Below, in pieces: positions 1-9,324 of a stretch of 64,000 nucleotides of DNA. Position 1 is the first letter of the stretch. Each line of letters begins with the position of its first letter. The stretch is from assembly GCF_900199435.1 (NCBI RefSeq), contig NZ_OAML01000002.1:310001-374000 (forward strand). The letters are read 5' to 3'. This DNA is from Pygmaiobacter massiliensis (GTDB lineage Bacteria > Bacillota > Clostridia > Oscillospirales > Ruminococcaceae). Position numbers and translations under genes: made by a program. A model generated the notes under the pieces. The model was not told the origin of the DNA and made no database searches. It was given only the letters and a program-made list of their open reading frames with translations.

Positions 1-162
1 CTCAGCATAGTTTGCCAGCAGTTGCTTTGTATCCTTGGGTAGGCAGTAGCCACCATAGCCAAAGCTAGGATTATTGTATTGATCACCAATGCGCGGATCA
101 AGGCAGACACCATTGATGATTTGCTGGGTGTTCAAGCCCTTCATTTCCGCATAGGTACAGAT
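1..162 (-). pseudogene. ugd: UDP-glucose 6-dehydrogenase fragment, 5' part deleted
   Basis: Reading the minus strand from about 162 down to the window edge gives a continuous reading that ends in the catalytic segment of UDP-glucose/GDP-mannose dehydrogenases, including [10 protein letters not shown] with the nucleophilic cysteine. The enzyme family oxidises UDP-glucose to UDP-glucuronate with two NAD. The N-terminal NAD-binding half (roughly 250 residues) is absent. Instead the reading runs straight out of the upstream epimerase gene in a different frame, without a start codon. The 3' end lies beyond the window. This is either a real deletion scar or an assembly join, and the piece cannot make an active enzyme. 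Confidence 0.8.
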
Positions 163-979
163 TCTCCGAGTGGTTGTTGCCAATATTGTAAAGCGCATAG
201 GGTGGAATGGGCAGACCGTCCTCGCCATTTTTCTTTTCGGGTGGCTTTTTCATCACGCGAGCGATACCTTCCACAATATCGTCTATGTACGTGAAGTCGC
301 GTTTACAGTTGCCATAGTTGAAGATTTGTATTGTCTCCCCTTTTAGCAGCTTGTTGGTAAAGCCGAAGTAGGCCATATCGGGGCGGCCTGCCGGGCCGTA
401 CACCGTAAAGAAACGCAGCCCTGTACAGGGGATGTTGTAGAGCTTGGCGTAGGCATGAGCCATAAGCTCATTGGATTTCTTGGTGGCGGCATAAAGGCTG
501 ACCGGGTTGTCCACCTTGTCATCCGTGGAATAGGGCACTTTTTTGTTGGTGCCGTATACGCTGGAGCTAGAGGCATAGACAAGATGCTGCACACCGGGCG
601 CACCGTTATCATAGCTGTGTCGGCAGGCTTCGAGGATGTTATAGAAGCCCAGCATATTCGACTCTATGTAGGCATCCGGATTGGTAATGCTGTAACGCAC
701 ACCAGCCTGTGCGCCGAGATTAACTACAATTTGCGGCTTGTATTCTTCAAAAATTTGGGAAATCAAGGTTTTATCGGCAAGGTTGCCTTTAATAAAGGTG
801 AAATTCGGATATTTCTCAAGCTCAGCAAGGCGCGCTTCTTTGATGCGCACATTATAGTAAGCGTTCATATTGTCGAGGCCAACAACGATCATCCTCGGCT
901 CCGTTTTTAAGAGCTGCTTTGCAAGATTGGAACCAATGAATCCGGCCACGCCTGTAATAAAAACAATTTTTTTCATCAT
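98..979 (-). pseudogene. UDP-glucuronate 4-epimerase-like SDR protein, C-terminus lost
   Basis: An extended short-chain dehydrogenase of the CapI/UDP-glucuronate 4-epimerase type. It shows the NAD-binding ITGVAGFIGSN near residues 8-18, an SSSSVYG segment and the catalytic YAATK near residue 165. Family members are about 330-360 residues. Here homology stops at about residue 273 ([10 protein letters not shown]), and the last 20 codons are a wrong-frame reading of UDP-glucose dehydrogenase sequence. The missing part contributes to the substrate pocket, so activity is doubtful. The start has GAGG four bases upstream. The intact pair would convert UDP-glucose to UDP-glucuronate and then UDP-galacturonate for the capsule. 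Confidence 0.8.
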
Positions 980-1069
980 TTATCCTCGACAGTCTGTAGT
1001 CTAGTATCTATCAATTTTTTGACTTTTCTTCTTCAAACTCTTTTAGTGCGTTCTGCACATACTCCGTAG

Positions 1070-2065
1070 TCAATATTTTTTTACCGTGCCATCAACATCC
1101 AAACGGTTGGTGTTGTGGCTGGTGTAGCTTTCATCCGCCATGGTCTGCACTTCACCCTTGACCACAAACTTATCGTAGTTCAAATCGCGGCTGTCGGCAG
1201 CAACGCGGTAATATTTGCCCATGTCTTCGCTACGCAGGCGCTCCTCGCGGGCCATGAGGGTTTCATACAGCTTTTCTCCGTGGCGAGTGCCAATGATGCG
1301 GGTGCCGTGGTCGCCAAACAGTTGTTGCACTGCTTTCGCCAAATCGCCAATCGTAGAGGCATCTGCTTTCTGGATAAACAAATCGCCCGGGTTGGCGTGC
1401 TGGAATGCGAACATAACCAGATCGACAGCCTCATCCAAATTCATCAGGAAACGAGTCATATTGGGGTCGGTGATCGTGATTTCATGGCCGGCACGAATCT
1501 GGTCAACAAACAGCGGGATAACGCTGCCACGGCTGCACATAACGTTGCCATAGCGTGTGCAGCACAAGGTAGTGCCGCGCTCGGCGGCGACACGAGCGTT
1601 GGCATATACAATATGTTCCATCATAGCCTTGGAAATTCCCATGGCATTGATGGGATAGGCTGCCTTATCCGTAGACAGAAACACGATATTTTTGACATGG
1701 TTTTCGGTCGCAGCATGGATAACATTGTCTGTGCCGATAATGTTAGAACGAACAGCTTCCATCGGGAAAAACTCGCAGTTCGGAACTTCCTTGAGAGCAG
1801 CCGCGTGGAATATGTAATCAACGCCCGACATGGCATCGCGCAGGCCTTGAATATTGCGGACATCGCCAATGTAGAATTTCACCTTGCTGAAATATTTAGG
1901 GTAATCCGCCTGTAGTTCATGGCGCATATCATCCTGCTTTTTCTCGTCGCGGGAGAAGATGCGGATTTCACCGATGTCGCTGGTGAGAAAGTGTTTTAGG
2001 ACGGTGTGGCCGAAAGAGCCGGTACCTCCGGTAATCATGAGGGTTGCATTACAAAAAGCACTCAT
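1070..2065 (-). CDS. capE: UDP-GlcNAc 4,6-dehydratase/5-epimerase (CapE/WbjB/FnlA type), frameshifted near the end
   Basis: Closely follows the CapE/WbjB family, which makes the first intermediate of UDP-L-FucNAc from UDP-GlcNAc. Visible features are the Rossmann motif ITGGTGSFG at residues 11-19, FSRDEKKQDD, FHAAALKEVP, the family-typical active-site segment STDKAAYPINAMGISKAMME, TRYGNV and TRHGEKLYE. The open frame stops at 331 residues. Adding one base to the A7 run (minus strand, 1076-1082) continues it to a stop at 1011 and restores a tail that begins ILTTEYVQNALKEF, as expected in the family. The catalytic core is intact, so a shortened protein may still fold. AAGGAG lies upstream of the ATG. 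Later FucNAc enzymes are not in the window. Confidence 0.85.
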   Translation of the reverse strand: MSAFCNATLMITGGTGSFGHTVLKHFLTSDIGEIRIFSRDEKKQDDMRHELQADYPKYFSKVKFYIGDVRNIQGLRDAMSGVDYIFHAAALKEVPNCEFFPMEAVRSNIIGTDNVIHAATENHVKNIVFLSTDKAAYPINAMGISKAMMEHIVYANARVAAERGTTLCCTRYGNVMCSRGSVIPLFVDQIRAGHEITITDPNMTRFLMNLDEAVDLVMFAFQHANPGDLFIQKADASTIGDLAKAVQQLFGDHGTRIIGTRHGEKLYETLMAREERLRSEDMGKYYRVAADSRDLNYDKFVVKGEVQTMADESYTSHNTNRLDVDGTVKKY

Positions 2066-2070
2066 ATTTA

Positions 2071-3525
2071 TTATCTCCTTAGCTTTTTGAAGAAAAGCAG
2101 TAAAAATTTTTTTGAATTATTGCAAAAAAATTCGTCTCTCAATATAACTATTAGTGTAATATAGCTTATCACTCCAACCGCAATCATCTGTAACAGCCCC
2201 CAAATATTACAATGTGCAAATAAGGCCACAACACGAATATTCAAGGCCATCACAATGGCGCTAAACAAGTATTTCCATACCCCTCTAAAAATACATCTCG
2301 CATTTAGTTGTTTCGTTGCCAAACAAAAAATAATCTGTATAAGAATTCCCGTTATTTCCGCCGTTACAGATCCAACTGCTGCACCGATAGCACCAAATGT
2401 CGGAATTGATATTATGTTAATGACTAAATTAGCACAAGCTGCAATCGTCACAGAAATTGTATAGACATTTTGCTGACCTGTTGGTATTAAATAAGAGTAA
2501 CCTGTAATATGTGCCAAACTAATTGGAATCATAATCATTCCAAATATTCTTAATAGCGGAATAGCCATTTCGTAGCCTTCCCCAAAAAACACCGGAACAA
2601 AAATATCCGCAATAGTTATAAGGCCGAGGGTCATCGGTATAGACAACAAAAAGACAAAACGATATCCTTGATACAAAATAGATTTTGCTTCTTCAATTTT
2701 GTCTTTTTTATATAAATTAGCAATTCGAGGAAGAACTACTGTAGAGATTGAAGTTACTACCGTTAGCGATATTCGTGCAATTTTTTCAGCCTGTTCATAG
2801 CATCCATTTTGATATGTTGATTGCGTTATCCACCCAATCATAGATTTGTCAAGAATAACATAAATTTGAGTGGAAATTGTTGGCAGGAAAAGCAAAAAAA
2901 TTCCTTTTGCATTTTCAAAGGGCTTTAACTCTGTAGGTTTTCCCACATATCTTGGGACATAAATCCACATTATTAAGTATCCAACGGCATTAAATCCACA
3001 TGTCATTAAGAGATATAACCAAAGATCTGATTCTGTACGAATAAATAGAAAAATGCATACACAATGGACAAGTCGTACAGCAACACTTCTGGTTACTATT
3101 TTTGTAAATTCTTCTATTCCTTGAAATAGCCATGTTACGTCTAAACCCACATTAATAATATTAATACTCAGGATCAAAAAATATATTTTATACTGTTTTG
3201 CCGTATCTATGAATAGCCAATACCCAACCAATGTAGCAATCGTTGTAATACCGCGAAAAGCCATTATATTCCAAAACGACTTTGTCATCTTATATTTGTC
3301 ATCTCGACTGTAAGCAATTTCTCGTTGTCCAAACGAGCTCGACCCCATAACCGCAAACAGCGTAAAATATGTCACAATTGAATTGGTATAGCTCTGAATC
3401 CCGATGCCGTTTGCTGTCAGAACACGGGCAAGATACGGTGCCGTTATAAGCGGAACAATAATTGACATCAATTGATTTGCTGTGTTTAATATATAATTTT
3501 TCTTTATGCTAGCAGTTTGTTCCAT
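2071..3525 (-). CDS. wzx: Polysaccharide repeat-unit flippase (Wzx-like, MOP superfamily)
   Basis: A 484-residue, highly hydrophobic protein with about 12-14 membrane segments along its whole length. The N-terminus (NYILNTANQL then LITAPYLARVL) is characteristic of oligosaccharide flippases of the RfbX/Wzx group. Such proteins move undecaprenyl-diphosphate-linked repeat units from the inner to the outer face of the membrane. It lies five bases upstream of the CapE-type gene and shares the locus with a Wzy-like polymerase and sugar transferases, consistent with a Wzx/Wzy pathway. GGAGG lies 14 bases before the ATG, a slightly long spacing. Base composition is AT-rich compared with genes beyond 23 kb. 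Confidence 0.88.
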   Translation of the reverse strand: MEQTASIKKNYILNTANQLMSIIVPLITAPYLARVLTANGIGIQSYTNSIVTYFTLFAVMGSSSFGQREIAYSRDDKYKMTKSFWNIMAFRGITTIATLVGYWLFIDTAKQYKIYFLILSINIINVGLDVTWLFQGIEEFTKIVTRSVAVRLVHCVCIFLFIRTESDLWLYLLMTCGFNAVGYLIMWIYVPRYVGKPTELKPFENAKGIFLLFLPTISTQIYVILDKSMIGWITQSTYQNGCYEQAEKIARISLTVVTSISTVVLPRIANLYKKDKIEEAKSILYQGYRFVFLLSIPMTLGLITIADIFVPVFFGEGYEMAIPLLRIFGMIMIPISLAHITGYSYLIPTGQQNVYTISVTIAACANLVINIISIPTFGAIGAAVGSVTAEITGILIQIIFCLATKQLNARCIFRGVWKYLFSAIVMALNIRVVALFAHCNIWGLLQMIAVGVISYITLIVILRDEFFCNNSKKFLLLFFKKLRR

Positions 3526-3547
3526 TTCTTATAACTTGTCCTCCATA

Positions 3548-4642
3548 TTAAAAAGTTTCCGAAAATTCTTTAATTACTTCAAGAAAAGCATACTTGTTTG
3601 CAATATCTGGTTCCAAGTAGCATCCTTCTCCCCATTCATTCCACGCATTTATAAACACATATGAATTATTTCGACTATCTATCTCTTGTATTCGATTCAG
3701 TTGCTTTCGAAAAAAATCAGGCGTTGTATGCGTGTACGTCAACCCCTTATAACTACGCCTTGGGGTGTTATCCCATTGCGGAAAAGCACCTAGGAAAGTA
3801 TTTCTTTTTAGGTCTTCTTTAGCTTTCGCTCCATTTATATATGGAAGCAACATATTTGAATCAATAATGGATTCTATAATTTCTTTATGAAAAACTTTAT
3901 TAATTTTTCTAACAGCGTGATTGCGCAGCTTAAAGAATCTTTTTGAAAGGCCTTTCCAACGATTGGAAAGTGTTAATCCCGGTTCAAAATTATAATACGC
4001 TTCATACAATTCCGTTCTTTGATCAACGCCTTTTGCTGTTTGACCTGCCACCAGATAAACTCCGTCAAACCCATAATTCATTGCCAATTTGTTCCATACC
4101 GCTAACATTTGTGGCATGCATTCAATATCTTGCGCTCTATATATACAAAGCATCGGTCGATTATCTATTTTGATATATCTGCTATCCTTGAAGTATGGGA
4201 GCATGTACTCAAAATGCTTTACCCAGTCATCATGTTCACCATAAGTTTGTTCCATAAGGACTTCATTTTGAAGTCCATACCATGTTTTTGTCCATGTTTC
4301 ATTTGCCCAACAAAAGCAATATTGTATATTGATGTCTTTGTTATTCAGTAATATTTCAGCAGGCTTTTCCATCAATTGTTTGCCGCAAAACCAATATTGA
4401 TAAATGCAAAATCCATCTACCCCATATTGATTTGCCAACTCCGCTTGCCATTTCCAAGTTTTGTAGCCCTCGCACCTTAAATCATAATAATTATTGTTCA
4501 ATGGAATTTTGGGTTCTATATGATTTTTAAACAAAGGTTTAGCAGCTTTAACCGCACTCCACTCTGTATAGCCCTTTCCCCACCATCTGTCGTTTTCAGG
4601 AAACGTATGGTATTGGGGCAAATATAGTGCTAGAAATTTCAT
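3548..4642 (-). CDS. GH99-like/WbsX family protein
   Basis: A 364-residue protein of the glycosyltransferase WbsX/GH99-like group. The opening LALYLPQYHTFPENDRWWGK and the segments GYTEWSAVKAAKPLF, FCIYQYWF and INAWNEWGEGCYLEPD are diagnostic for the group, which forms a (beta/alpha)8 barrel and is common in O-antigen and capsule loci. No signal peptide is seen, so it should act in the cytoplasm. Whether family members transfer or hydrolyse sugars is not settled. By analogy with GH99 an endo-mannan-type activity is possible, but that is inference. A strong GAGGAGG site precedes the ATG. Confidence 0.85.
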   Translation of the reverse strand: MKFLALYLPQYHTFPENDRWWGKGYTEWSAVKAAKPLFKNHIEPKIPLNNNYYDLRCEGYKTWKWQAELANQYGVDGFCIYQYWFCGKQLMEKPAEILLNNKDINIQYCFCWANETWTKTWYGLQNEVLMEQTYGEHDDWVKHFEYMLPYFKDSRYIKIDNRPMLCIYRAQDIECMPQMLAVWNKLAMNYGFDGVYLVAGQTAKGVDQRTELYEAYYNFEPGLTLSNRWKGLSKRFFKLRNHAVRKINKVFHKEIIESIIDSNMLLPYINGAKAKEDLKRNTFLGAFPQWDNTPRRSYKGLTYTHTTPDFFRKQLNRIQEIDSRNNSYVFINAWNEWGEGCYLEPDIANKYAFLEVIKEFSETF

Positions 4643-4658
4643 TCCATCCTCCTCATTT

Positions 4659-5879
4659 TTAGATACCTGCTTGCTCCATTTGACTTGATTTAATTTGATA
4701 GCTTTCTTTCATCATTAAGCCTGCAATCAACCAGAAAAACACATCGCAGCTATACGAAAAATAATTCACTTCAAACATCATGTTTCCGATCAAGAGTAAG
4801 GTCATAACAGCAAAGCTTTTCAGTCCTTTTTTCATATTCTTCAAAGCCGCCCTAATTAGCGTGAGCAGAACTATAAGGTAATTGAGTCCTCCAACAAAAC
4901 CACCTTTATAAAACATATCAATCAAAACATTATGCGCTCCTGCACTGTGGCCAGATAACGACTTCATTCCCACACCAAATAATAAATTTGTATCAAACAT
5001 AGCAGAAAGCATTTCTGCCCAAAGAGTACTGCGGCCACTGGTCCATCCTGCCAATGTAATATTATTACTTCCTTTTGCGAATCCTTGCATAAGAGTCAAA
5101 AAGCCCTCATCAGAAATTAGTGCGCCACTGAGGCACAGAACTGCAAAAATCAACCACAAATTATTTATGCGCGTCTTTCCATTTTGTTTATTATGAACAA
5201 ACAAGCAAACAAACAGTGCAAAACAGACATACAGTATTGCGCCTCTTGATTTTGTTAGTACTATGCCACTTAAGATCACGATTATTGAGCACCATTTCAC
5301 TCGTTTACTATTTATAAAATAAAAGCTCAAAAGCACTCCTGGAACCAACGCTGTAGCAATGATATTCGAACCTCCGTACGGAATAACCATGGCAATCTTG
5401 TACTGTATATCTAAATACTGGTAACCACAAAACAAAGCAGTGTAAACGACCTGTCCGCAAAGCACATATGCAAACAGCAGCAACATCTTTTTGAATACAT
5501 TTCTATTTTTGTAATCTATATTGCAGTTTATCATTATGATATATGTAATCAAAGATGCTGCTGTACAGGACCAGTGCCAAAAATAATCCATTGTGTCAAT
5601 TTGAGTTTTTAAAAAGGGGATGGCATCAACTATACATTTAATCATCAATCCAACCGAAACGCTATCAACAATAAACTTTCTACCTTTTAGACAGCTCAAA
5701 AAAAGCACAATTGCAAATACAGCCGCCAAAATAAAATGAATAACTATTACATGCCCTTCAATATACGGAACCACCATCGCATAGAAAGCTGTAGCCCCAT
5801 CATAATTCACAAAAGCTAGTAGTAATAATGTTAGTGCACAATATAAAATTCCGATACACTTTTTAGGATTGAATGTCAT
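4659..5879 (-). CDS. wzy: O-antigen/capsule polymerase-like membrane protein (Wzy)
   Basis: A 406-residue protein with about ten to twelve hydrophobic segments and a larger extracytoplasmic loop around residues 255-320, the layout of Wzy polymerases and O-antigen ligases. The loop carries TSGRSTLWAEML followed by LFGVGMKSLSGHSAGAHNVLIDM; an R-W segment followed by H-N in this position is common in the Wzy_C/RfaL superfamily. Sequence identity in this family is always low, so the call rests on topology, motif and locus. The start overlaps closely with the upstream glycosyltransferase (1-base gap), with GGAG in front. It would join repeat units at the outer face. Confidence 0.75.
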   Translation of the reverse strand: MTFNPKKCIGILYCALTLLLLAFVNYDGATAFYAMVVPYIEGHVIVIHFILAAVFAIVLFLSCLKGRKFIVDSVSVGLMIKCIVDAIPFLKTQIDTMDYFWHWSCTAASLITYIIMINCNIDYKNRNVFKKMLLLFAYVLCGQVVYTALFCGYQYLDIQYKIAMVIPYGGSNIIATALVPGVLLSFYFINSKRVKWCSIIVILSGIVLTKSRGAILYVCFALFVCLFVHNKQNGKTRINNLWLIFAVLCLSGALISDEGFLTLMQGFAKGSNNITLAGWTSGRSTLWAEMLSAMFDTNLLFGVGMKSLSGHSAGAHNVLIDMFYKGGFVGGLNYLIVLLTLIRAALKNMKKGLKSFAVMTLLLIGNMMFEVNYFSYSCDVFFWLIAGLMMKESYQIKSSQMEQAGI

Positions 5880-5880
5880 T

Positions 5881-7113
5881 TTATACTCCGTGTTCTCTCA
5901 GTAATTCTATATACTTGGCCACATAATTTTCAACCATGGTAGCTTGTGCATACCTCTCGTGGGCTAATGTCTCGATTTTTTTTGCATCCAAATGCCGATG
6001 CAGCAGTTCCATCAACTGGTACTGTAATTGAGTGACATTTCCATATTCCACAAAAGTGCTGAATTCTTCAATGGAAATTTGCTCTGGTGCCCCGGCTTTA
6101 AACCCCACCACCGGCGTACCGCAACAAAGGCTTTCGGCACAAACCATTGAAAATGTTTCTCGCTTGCTTGTCAGCAATGTAACATCGGCCATCGAATAAA
6201 GCTGTGCAAGTTTCTTTTGATCTGTTACTTTTCCGAGCAAAGTCACATTGTCCGGTACGCTTACATCGCCCACACAATCGCCTGCAACAATAAACATAGC
6301 CTCCGGCATCTTTTTTGCCAGCTCTATGACATAATAGCCACCTTTAATATGGTTTGGGTCAGCGCTAAATCCAGGCGTTACATGAAGCACCACTTTATTG
6401 TTTTCGCAGCTATATTTTTTTCGAAGCTCTTGTGTACCATACGGTTTGAATACAGCTGTATCTACGCCATTCAGAACAACACAGTGCTGTTTTTCCGCCA
6501 AAATCGGAGATTTCTTCGCGCGCTCCATCAGCCATGGTGACACGGACACAACCATTAAGTTGTCATCAAACCCGTCAAATGCATCTTTCATTTTTCGCCA
6601 CATATATCCTGATTTATCGCCCATCATTGACTTAAGCTCCGAGCGATAGCGAGGACAAATAGAGTGACCGCATCCTGTGCGGTTACTCCATTGATTACAA
6701 TCAATGGAGTAACCGCATCCTCCGGTATACATAAACTCTGCATGCAGCGTCAAAACAGTAGGGATTTTATTGATTTTAAGCCAATTTACTAGTTTATAGA
6801 TGTTAACGAAATAATTGTTCAAACACTGCAAGTGAACAACATCCGGTTTTTCCGATTTGATAATTTCAAGCAAACGATATGTTGATAACGCACACCCACC
6901 ATACATTACGCCAGTTACATTGGCCCTGAAATGCTGGATGTGTGAATAGAAATCGTCGCAAAGCTGATAAACATTTTGCTCCGTGGATTTCTGTCTGCGG
7001 CCATAGCACACCACGCTTTGCACCCCGAATTGAGGCAACATTTTATGAATATCAGCAACTATTTTTCCCGTACTTCCATAGTCATAAACGCTATTTATCT
7101 GTAGTACCTTCAT
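5881..7113 (-). CDS. GT4-family glycosyltransferase
   Basis: A 410-residue retaining glycosyltransferase of GT-B fold. It opens with MKVLQINSVYDYGSTGKIV. The acceptor domain has VHLQCLNNYFVNI and the C-terminal donor domain has LLTSKRETFSMVCAESLCCGTPVVGFKAGAPE, with the E-x7-E motif used for nucleotide-sugar binding. A cysteine-rich insert with CGYSIDCNQW (residues about 133-142) is typical of WcaL/CapM-like members. The DNA for this insert contains a perfect 19-bp inverted repeat (6678-6717). Donor sugar cannot be read from sequence. AAGGAAG precedes the ATG, which follows the previous stop directly (TGAATG), so translation is probably coupled. Confidence 0.88.
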   Translation of the reverse strand: MKVLQINSVYDYGSTGKIVADIHKMLPQFGVQSVVCYGRRQKSTEQNVYQLCDDFYSHIQHFRANVTGVMYGGCALSTYRLLEIIKSEKPDVVHLQCLNNYFVNIYKLVNWLKINKIPTVLTLHAEFMYTGGCGYSIDCNQWSNRTGCGHSICPRYRSELKSMMGDKSGYMWRKMKDAFDGFDDNLMVVSVSPWLMERAKKSPILAEKQHCVVLNGVDTAVFKPYGTQELRKKYSCENNKVVLHVTPGFSADPNHIKGGYYVIELAKKMPEAMFIVAGDCVGDVSVPDNVTLLGKVTDQKKLAQLYSMADVTLLTSKRETFSMVCAESLCCGTPVVGFKAGAPEQISIEEFSTFVEYGNVTQLQYQLMELLHRHLDAKKIETLAHERYAQATMVENYVAKYIELLREHGV

Positions 7114-8466
7114 TCAATCTTCCTTTTCAGCGCTGACTCGATTTTCTATCGGGCCTGCATCAATTGCATCTTGCAGCCATTGCCGAACCTTTTTCGGATT
7201 GACATCTGCGCTGTGGTTTCTTTTTGCAAGCGCCCTTGCACGCTTCACAATTTGCTGCCGCAACTCTGCATTGCTCAAAATTTCTTCTAAACTGCTTTTT
7301 AAATCTTCCGGTCGCGTAATCACATAAGCCGCGCCATTTTCCTTTAAGTAGTCGATGGAAGCAATTCCTTCCGGGCCATAGGCAATCAAGCAAGGTCCAT
7401 ACATCAGCGATTCTGCAATTTTAGTGGATACGGAAAAGCGAACTAAATCCTGGGTTTCCTCTTCAAATGTCTCTGTATGTATAACAGCAACACTATTTTC
7501 CATAATCTTGGGAACATCTGATGCTGATACAGAGCCATGAAAAACAATACCAGCACCATTCTTAAGTGGGGTAATATACTCTTCATTAATCGATCCAGAA
7601 TAAACATCAATACAATGCGGCGTGCTTTCAAACGGTATTGTTGATATTGCTTTTCCCAAATCAATCAATTGCCGATATCTGTTGTAGCCAACATTTCCAA
7701 TGTAACTCACTTGAGCCGCGTCTGATTTTAATTTCAGTTCTTTGAATTCCGCTGACGTATGTAAAGTGAAGCATTTATTTCTAAACAGCTTTGTATAAGC
7801 CTCGTTCATTGTATCACAAATGGTAAAAATTCCGTCAACATCCGCAACGGTTTTTTTCACACTTTTCAAAAAGAGCTTTTGGCGAAATCTTCCCAGGAAC
7901 TCGGATTTGTTTCGATTATTAATATAATAGTCATCAACGCAGACCATAACCATAGGAACATTAAGCCGTTCTTTAAGCCATTTCGCTATTCTATACGAGA
8001 AGGCTCCATCTCCAGATGCAAAAAAAATCACATCTGGCTTTACATCGTCAACCCATTGAAGCAGTTGTGTATTATTCCATTTGCTCAATCCCCATATAAT
8101 GTCGCGGAGCAGCAATATCCACGCTTTATGCCTTGATCCAACCTTGTACGCATTTCGACTAATTCCTGTGTCAATTCGAGCAGACTCATCACAGTCGCGA
8201 ACATCAGAGGCCTCTATTTTTGTTCCCGTTCTTTTTGATGAGAATATCGATTTTAAAGCGTCCACATCAGAGAAACGATAATAATCTTGGCATATTTCTG
8301 GATTTGTAGGCTTCTCCGAATGAAAATACAGCTGAGCAAGTTCATTCGGCTGAAATCCGGTAAAATAGCTCGTTAGTGTTTTCCCCATATTACTTGTTTT
8401 ACTAAATACCGTTTGACTGATGACAAGTACCTTCATAACCTTCTTGTTATAACCTCTCATTTCCAA
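7114..8466 (-). CDS. Glycosyltransferase, GT-B type
   Basis: About 440-450 residues with a C-terminal GT4-like donor domain: SYIGNVGYNRYRQLIDLGKAI, then IVFHGSVSASDVPKIMENS and ESLMYGPCLIAYGPEGIASIDYL. The N-terminal half is divergent but contains VKPDVIFFASGDGAFSYRIA, a usual acceptor-domain strand. Three starts are possible: TTG at 8466, ATG at 8460 and ATG at 8436. The last gives MKVLVISQTVF, the natural first strand of the fold, and I prefer it, although none has an ideally spaced ribosome site. It sits between GT14 and GT4 genes with overlapping ends, so it belongs to the same polycistronic unit. Sugar specificity is unknown. Confidence 0.75.
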   Translation of the reverse strand: MEMRGYNKKVMKVLVISQTVFSKTSNMGKTLTSYFTGFQPNELAQLYFHSEKPTNPEICQDYYRFSDVDALKSIFSSKRTGTKIEASDVRDCDESARIDTGISRNAYKVGSRHKAWILLLRDIIWGLSKWNNTQLLQWVDDVKPDVIFFASGDGAFSYRIAKWLKERLNVPMVMVCVDDYYINNRNKSEFLGRFRQKLFLKSVKKTVADVDGIFTICDTMNEAYTKLFRNKCFTLHTSAEFKELKLKSDAAQVSYIGNVGYNRYRQLIDLGKAISTIPFESTPHCIDVYSGSINEEYITPLKNGAGIVFHGSVSASDVPKIMENSVAVIHTETFEEETQDLVRFSVSTKIAESLMYGPCLIAYGPEGIASIDYLKENGAAYVITRPEDLKSSLEEILSNAELRQQIVKRARALAKRNHSADVNPKKVRQWLQDAIDAGPIENRVSAEKED

Positions 8467-9324
8467 TCATAACTTAGCCAAATCCGAATCCGAATCGAAA
8501 TCAACCTTTCTCGCTAACAGCAATCTCTCTTTTTCTTTTTCAAGAATCCCCAAATCATCGCATGTAAGCACTTCCGGACTATTGCGATTTTCTTTCCAAT
8601 TCACATAGCACACCGCTGGTCTTGCCTTTTTCACTCCAATCACTCTTCCATAGAGGGTTTGAAAGAAGCTCTCATCTGGCACCAAAGAATGCTTGAAATA
8701 GTCCGTATACCATTCATTGCTTTTCAAAAAAAACATCATAGCATCTATGCTATGTTTTGACAGAAGCCACCATTGACTTCCGTAGTAAAATTTTTCCACC
8801 CTGGTCCTTCTTTTACAGACATTTGTGGATTTTCTTCCGCCAGTCATAAACCAAAAGAGATGCTTTACCACCTTAATATAGGTATCATTAGATACCATCC
8901 AGTTTGGATAATACAGCTCATTTCTCTTCCAATAGCCGCGCTCAAACGACTCCTTGTCTGGAAGGATTTCTATAAAGTCCTCTCCATTGTGTTGCTCCAC
9001 ATATTTTATAATTTCATCCGAAGGGTGCAACGGCCAATCCTGCCCTGACATAAGCCAGATATAATCATATTTTTGATTGGATTGTCTGATTGTCTCGATA
9101 AGCCGGAGCGTCGCCTCGACCATTCCAAATCCGCCCCATTGAATATCTACACTGCACACCTTCGGGATAACTGTGATGTTTTTTCCCGAAATGTCATCAC
9201 GGCTAATCGTACTTTTTCTATCCACGTGAATAAAAAAGGAGATATTCTCATTTTCCATTGCTCGGAGAAGCAAATTGATTTGTTGCACATTTTTATGGCA
9301 TAACATTGCAACTGCAATTTTCAT
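8467..9324 (-). CDS. GT14-family (core-2/I-branching type) glycosyltransferase
   Basis: A 285-residue protein beginning MKIAVAMLCHKNVQQINLLL. Landmarks are FFIHVDRKS, a VDIQWGGFGMVEATLRLI segment, YDYIWLMSGQDWPL near residue 90 and SQWWLLSKHSIDAM near 180, all in the order seen in bacterial GT14 (beta-1,6-N-acetylglucosaminyl- or xylosyltransferase-like) proteins. These enzymes usually add side branches, which suggests a branched repeat unit. The ATG overlaps the upstream stop as TAATG, so it is translationally coupled to the pyruvyltransferase gene. The exact acceptor is unknown. Confidence 0.85.
   Translation of the reverse strand: MKIAVAMLCHKNVQQINLLLRAMENENISFFIHVDRKSTISRDDISGKNITVIPKVCSVDIQWGGFGMVEATLRLIETIRQSNQKYDYIWLMSGQDWPLHPSDEIIKYVEQHNGEDFIEILPDKESFERGYWKRNELYYPNWMVSNDTYIKVVKHLFWFMTGGRKSTNVCKRRTRVEKFYYGSQWWLLSKHSIDAMMFFLKSNEWYTDYFKHSLVPDESFFQTLYGRVIGVKKARPAVCYVNWKENRNSPEVLTCDDLGILEKEKERLLLARKVDFDSDSDLAKL

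Noticed and set aside
1115-1915. A 266-codon plus-strand reading frame opposite the CapE-type gene.
   Set aside because: It is antisense to a well-supported enzyme gene, has no ribosome site and reads as a composition shadow.
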